Origin: Planctomicrobium sp.
Lineage (GTDB): Bacteria > Planctomycetota > Planctomycetia > Planctomycetales > Planctomycetaceae
NCBI GenBank assembly: GCA_018659505.1
Contig: JABJMI010000758.1
Coordinates: 1 to 8,245 of the forward strand
DNA: 8,245 nt
Direction of reading: 5' to 3'
The translations under genes were made by a program, and so were the position numbers. A model generated the notes under the pieces. It was not told the DNA's origin. It was given only the letters and a program-made list of their open reading frames with translations, and made no database searches. Below are positions 6,419 to 8,245 of this stretch, in pieces (position 1 is the first letter of the stretch; each line of letters begins with the position of its first letter).

Positions 6419-7755
6419 TTTTGAGTCTCTTCGATCTCCAAAGCTTGCATTCTACGATAAAGTTTCGGGCGAGTCAGTTGTAGTATTTCCGCAGCAGCCT
6501 TTTTGTTACCACCAGTGGTTTTAAGCACATCGCTGATGCGTTCTCGTTCGACTCGATTTAAGTAATCTTCCAAGCTTTCTCCAACCCGAACCGGTCTAGT
6601 GCGTTGTGCGTCGCGACCTGTTTTGAATTGCAAATTCAGCTCTTCGGCTTGAATCACATTCGATTGACAGCGATCAACCGACTCTTTCACCACTGAATAA
6701 AGCTCATTCACATTGCCCGGCCAACGATAGGCACACAGTTCAGTTTCAACGTCTGCTGAAAATTGTTCCACACTCTTTTTATGCTCGATGTTCAACAGTT
6801 CGAGAAAATGAGTCGCAAGAAGCAAAACGTCTTCATTCCTGTTTCGGAGTGGAGGAACAGAAATTTGAAACGCTGCGAAAGTTGCTTGCAGTTCCTTCAG
6901 CATCTCCTCTTCGGTGAGTGCTTCCAGACTTCTTCTGGAATTCGACATCCAACGAAAAATTGACCCAGAGTTGATGTGCTCCAGCAGTTCAACCTGCAAG
7001 TCTCTGGCGAGATATTCAATTTGTTGTAGATAGACAGTACCGACTTGCGTTTCATCACTGGGCTCAACGAACAGTCTGCGAAGTATTCTGGAGATCTCAA
7101 AATGAGAAAGGTTTTGACAGTCCAGCGGAAGAAACCTCCTTTCTTTGCTGCTTGAGGAATAGTGAATTAACCGGGCAAGGTATTCTTTCCCGACTCCCGT
7201 CTCTCCAATAAAGTGGACAGGATGTGTGTGGTCTTGTGCGACGGCAACCTGTGTCGCGACTCGCTGCATTTCCGGTGAGGATGCGACCAGATCTTTAATT
7301 TGATGATTTTCGTAGATACTGTTGAGAACTTGTGCGAGTTCGAATCTTCTGACTTCACTATCCGGGACAAGTTCAATTCCCGAATCTTTGAGAGGACCGA
7401 TGACTCCGACAATGCGAATCTGGTCGTCCGGTTGCTCTTGAGAAAGAGGGAAAAAATAGATTTCAACTGTTTCGGGTTTAGTAGCAGTCGGAATAACAGC
7501 CGGGACCGTTGCAATCTCTCCCTGGAAAACTCGCTCAGGAGGTGCGAGAACGCCGGTTAACGATTCGATGAGTTCCGGATTGGGGTTTGTTGTTCGCAAG
7601 CAAGTTTTTCCAATCACGTCCGCTGCTTCTCGACCCGTGAGTTCAATACAACCCTGATTAAAAACAAGGAGCACACGTCGATGATCGAGAACAAATATCG
7701 GAGTCGTTGAACTGGTTAACCAATTCGCCAGACCTTTGCGAACACGTTGAGCCAC
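6397..7755 (-). CDS. PAS / degenerate AAA+ / Fis-type HTH regulator (sigma-54-activator relative)
   Basis: A 452-residue cytoplasmic regulator. An N-terminal PAS-like domain (about 12-120; PIFVLDHRRVLLVFNQ, then ELTGREAADVIGK) probably senses a signal. The AAA+ module keeps Walker A (GETGVGKE, 184-191, K190) and WPGNVNEL (345-352), and a Fis-type helix-turn-helix closes the protein (about 404-440: ERISDVLKTTGGNKKAAAE, then LTRPKLYRRMQAL). Several sigma-54 activator hallmarks are missing. There is no GAFTGA loop, Walker B is GTVYLQQI instead of GTLFLDEI (DE replaced by QQ), the arginine-finger region reads ELQATFAAFQISV, and the sensor II arginine of GNVREL is N. It therefore probably does not remodel sigma-54 holoenzyme, though it may still bind nucleotide and DNA. 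The start is a GTG with a weak GAGA upstream; no better in-frame start precedes it. It is divergent from tpiA. Confidence 0.88.
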   Translation of the reverse strand: MAQRVRKGLANWLTSSTTPIFVLDHRRVLLVFNQGCIELTGREAADVIGKTCLRTTNPNPELIESLTGVLAPPERVFQGEIATVPAVIPTATKPETVEIYFFPLSQEQPDDQIRIVGVIGPLKDSGIELVPDSEVRRFELAQVLNSIYENHQIKDLVASSPEMQRVATQVAVAQDHTHPVHFIGETGVGKEYLARLIHYSSSSKERRFLPLDCQNLSHFEISRILRRLFVEPSDETQVGTVYLQQIEYLARDLQVELLEHINSGSIFRWMSNSRRSLEALTEEEMLKELQATFAAFQISVPPLRNRNEDVLLLATHFLELLNIEHKKSVEQFSADVETELCAYRWPGNVNELYSVVKESVDRCQSNVIQAEELNLQFKTGRDAQRTRPVRVGESLEDYLNRVERERISDVLKTTGGNKKAAAEILQLTRPKLYRRMQALEIEETQNQAEATS

Positions 7756-7827
7756 AAGTGAAATCTCGTTAGACAGAAGTAATTGACCGTTAATGCAATT
7801 CGAAGTCAGATAAGTTTTGCGTTATCC

Positions 7828-7860
7828 GTTTAGCTGCACACCTGAAGTGTGCAGCTAAAC
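7828..7860. repeat. Palindromic repeat, copy 3
   Basis: Left arm 7828-7843, central G at 7844, right arm 7845-7860. It matches copy 1 except for the loop base and C at 7842 in place of T, a C-A mismatch in plus-strand RNA and a G-U pair in minus-strand RNA. Unlike copies 1 and 2 it does not follow a stop codon; it sits 73 bases upstream of the regulator start, between divergent genes. Confidence 0.9.
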
Positions 7861-7980
7861 TGTGCGTTCAATCTTCAGATCATACGAAATAGTTTCGATT
7901 CAGAGAAATCACTGATTCGGGTCTCGCTACCGTTCGCTGCAATATGCCTATTTCGCTAGAATCCACGAAAAATAACCTGA

Positions 7981-8019
7981 AATGAGAGCGGAACGCTGAA
8001 TCTCAGCGACCCTCTCATT
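7981..8019 (+). promoter_or_regulatory. Large hairpin in the tpiA leader
   Basis: Outer stem AATGAGAG (7981-7988) with CTCTCATT (8012-8019), two further GG/CC pairs after a bulged C, then an inner stem CGCTGA/TCAGCG (7994-7999 with 8003-8008) around a three-base loop. It ends 44 bases before the tpiA start. No T-run follows directly on either strand, so a leader or mRNA-stability element, or a protein site, seems likelier than a terminator. Role is inferred. Confidence 0.55.
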
Positions 8020-8051
8020 AAATAACTTAAAACTATTCGACAATATCAAAT

Positions 8052-8058
8052 AAAGGGA
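8052..8058 (+). promoter_or_regulatory. Ribosome binding site (AAAGGGA) of tpiA
   Basis: AAAGGGA lies five bases before the ATG at 8064 and confirms the start. Confidence 0.75.
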
Positions 8059-8063
8059 AATCA

Positions 8064-8245
8064 ATGAGACGCTACTTGATCGCTGGTAACTGGAAGATGA
8101 ACACAACCCGAGAATCGGGTGTTAAACTTGCGAAAGCAATCGCCGAAGTAAACAGCGACACAACGAGAAACGTCGAAGTCTTGGTTTGTCCTCCGTTTCC
8201 TTATTTGATTCCGGTTGTTGATGCTGTTGCCGGAAGCGAAGTGAA
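8064..8245 (+). CDS. tpiA: Triosephosphate isomerase, N-terminal part (cut by window end)
   Basis: The first 60 codons of triosephosphate isomerase, which interconverts dihydroxyacetone phosphate and glyceraldehyde 3-phosphate in glycolysis and gluconeogenesis in the cytoplasm. The diagnostic N-terminus is [13 protein letters not shown], containing the substrate-binding pair N9 and K11 of the GNWKMN motif. A helix ([14 protein letters not shown]) and the second barrel strand with its loop ([15 protein letters not shown]) follow, as in the family. The catalytic histidine and glutamate lie beyond the window. It is divergent from the PAS/AAA+/Fis regulator and has a strong ribosome binding site and a structured leader. 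The family is usually about 250 residues, so roughly a quarter is seen here. Confidence 0.96.
   Translation, partial: MRRYLIAGNWKMNTTRESGVKLAKAIAEVNSDTTRNVEVLVCPPFPYLIPVVDAVAGSEV

Larger units (their letters stand above)
7756..8063. other. Divergent intergenic region between the regulator and tpiA
   Basis: These 308 bases hold no gene on either strand; the longest start-to-stop frames are about a dozen codons. They carry palindrome copy 3 (7828-7860), the large hairpin at 7981-8019 and the tpiA ribosome binding site. Promoters for both divergent genes must lie here, but I cannot assign clear -35/-10 or -24/-12 boxes. Confidence 0.7.

Noticed and set aside
7945..7986. Short frame between the regulator and tpiA
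   Set aside because: Only 13 codons, no ribosome binding site, and it runs into the leader hairpin.

Overview
The window looks like ordinary chromosome of a planctomycete (Planctomycetota) of moderate G+C. This is an inference. It rests on a Tat-exported Gfo/Idh/MocA oxidoreductase, an exported amidohydrolase, several small lineage-specific membrane proteins, loose gene packing and a Fis-type regulator beside tpiA. No rRNA, tRNA, transposase, CRISPR array or phage gene was found.

Layout. Bases 1-183 hold no convincing gene. Three plus-strand genes follow: a GTG-started three-helix membrane protein (184-561), an exported metal-dependent amidohydrolase (662-1846) and a 66-residue two-helix membrane protein (1952-2152). 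A minus-strand block comes next: a probable 50-residue protein (2234-2386), an RtcB-type RNA ligase (2686-4080) and a Tat-exported sugar-dehydrogenase-like oxidoreductase (4296-5765, start revised inward). A plus-strand membrane protein with an acidic tail (6044-6418) converges on, and overlaps by 22 bases, a minus-strand PAS/AAA+/Fis-HTH regulator (6397-7755). That regulator diverges from triosephosphate isomerase tpiA, which begins at 8064 and runs off the end.

Intergenic structure is the most distinctive part. A 33-bp hairpin-forming palindrome occurs three times (core copies near 584-616, 4248-4280 and 7828-7860), always between genes. A different perfect 22-bp palindrome with the same GTTTA...TAAAC ends sits at 2161-2182. 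Terminator-like hairpins follow rtcB and the oxidoreductase on the minus strand. A large hairpin lies in the leader of tpiA.

Functionally the genes are a mixed set: RNA repair, exported catabolic-type enzymes, glycolysis and small membrane proteins. No multi-gene pathway or defence system is evident. The two best leads are the regulator, which keeps the architecture of a sigma-54 activator but has lost the GAFTGA loop, the Walker B acidic pair, the arginine-finger region and the sensor II arginine, and the dispersed palindrome family, whose arm changes stay paired as G-U only in minus-strand RNA.
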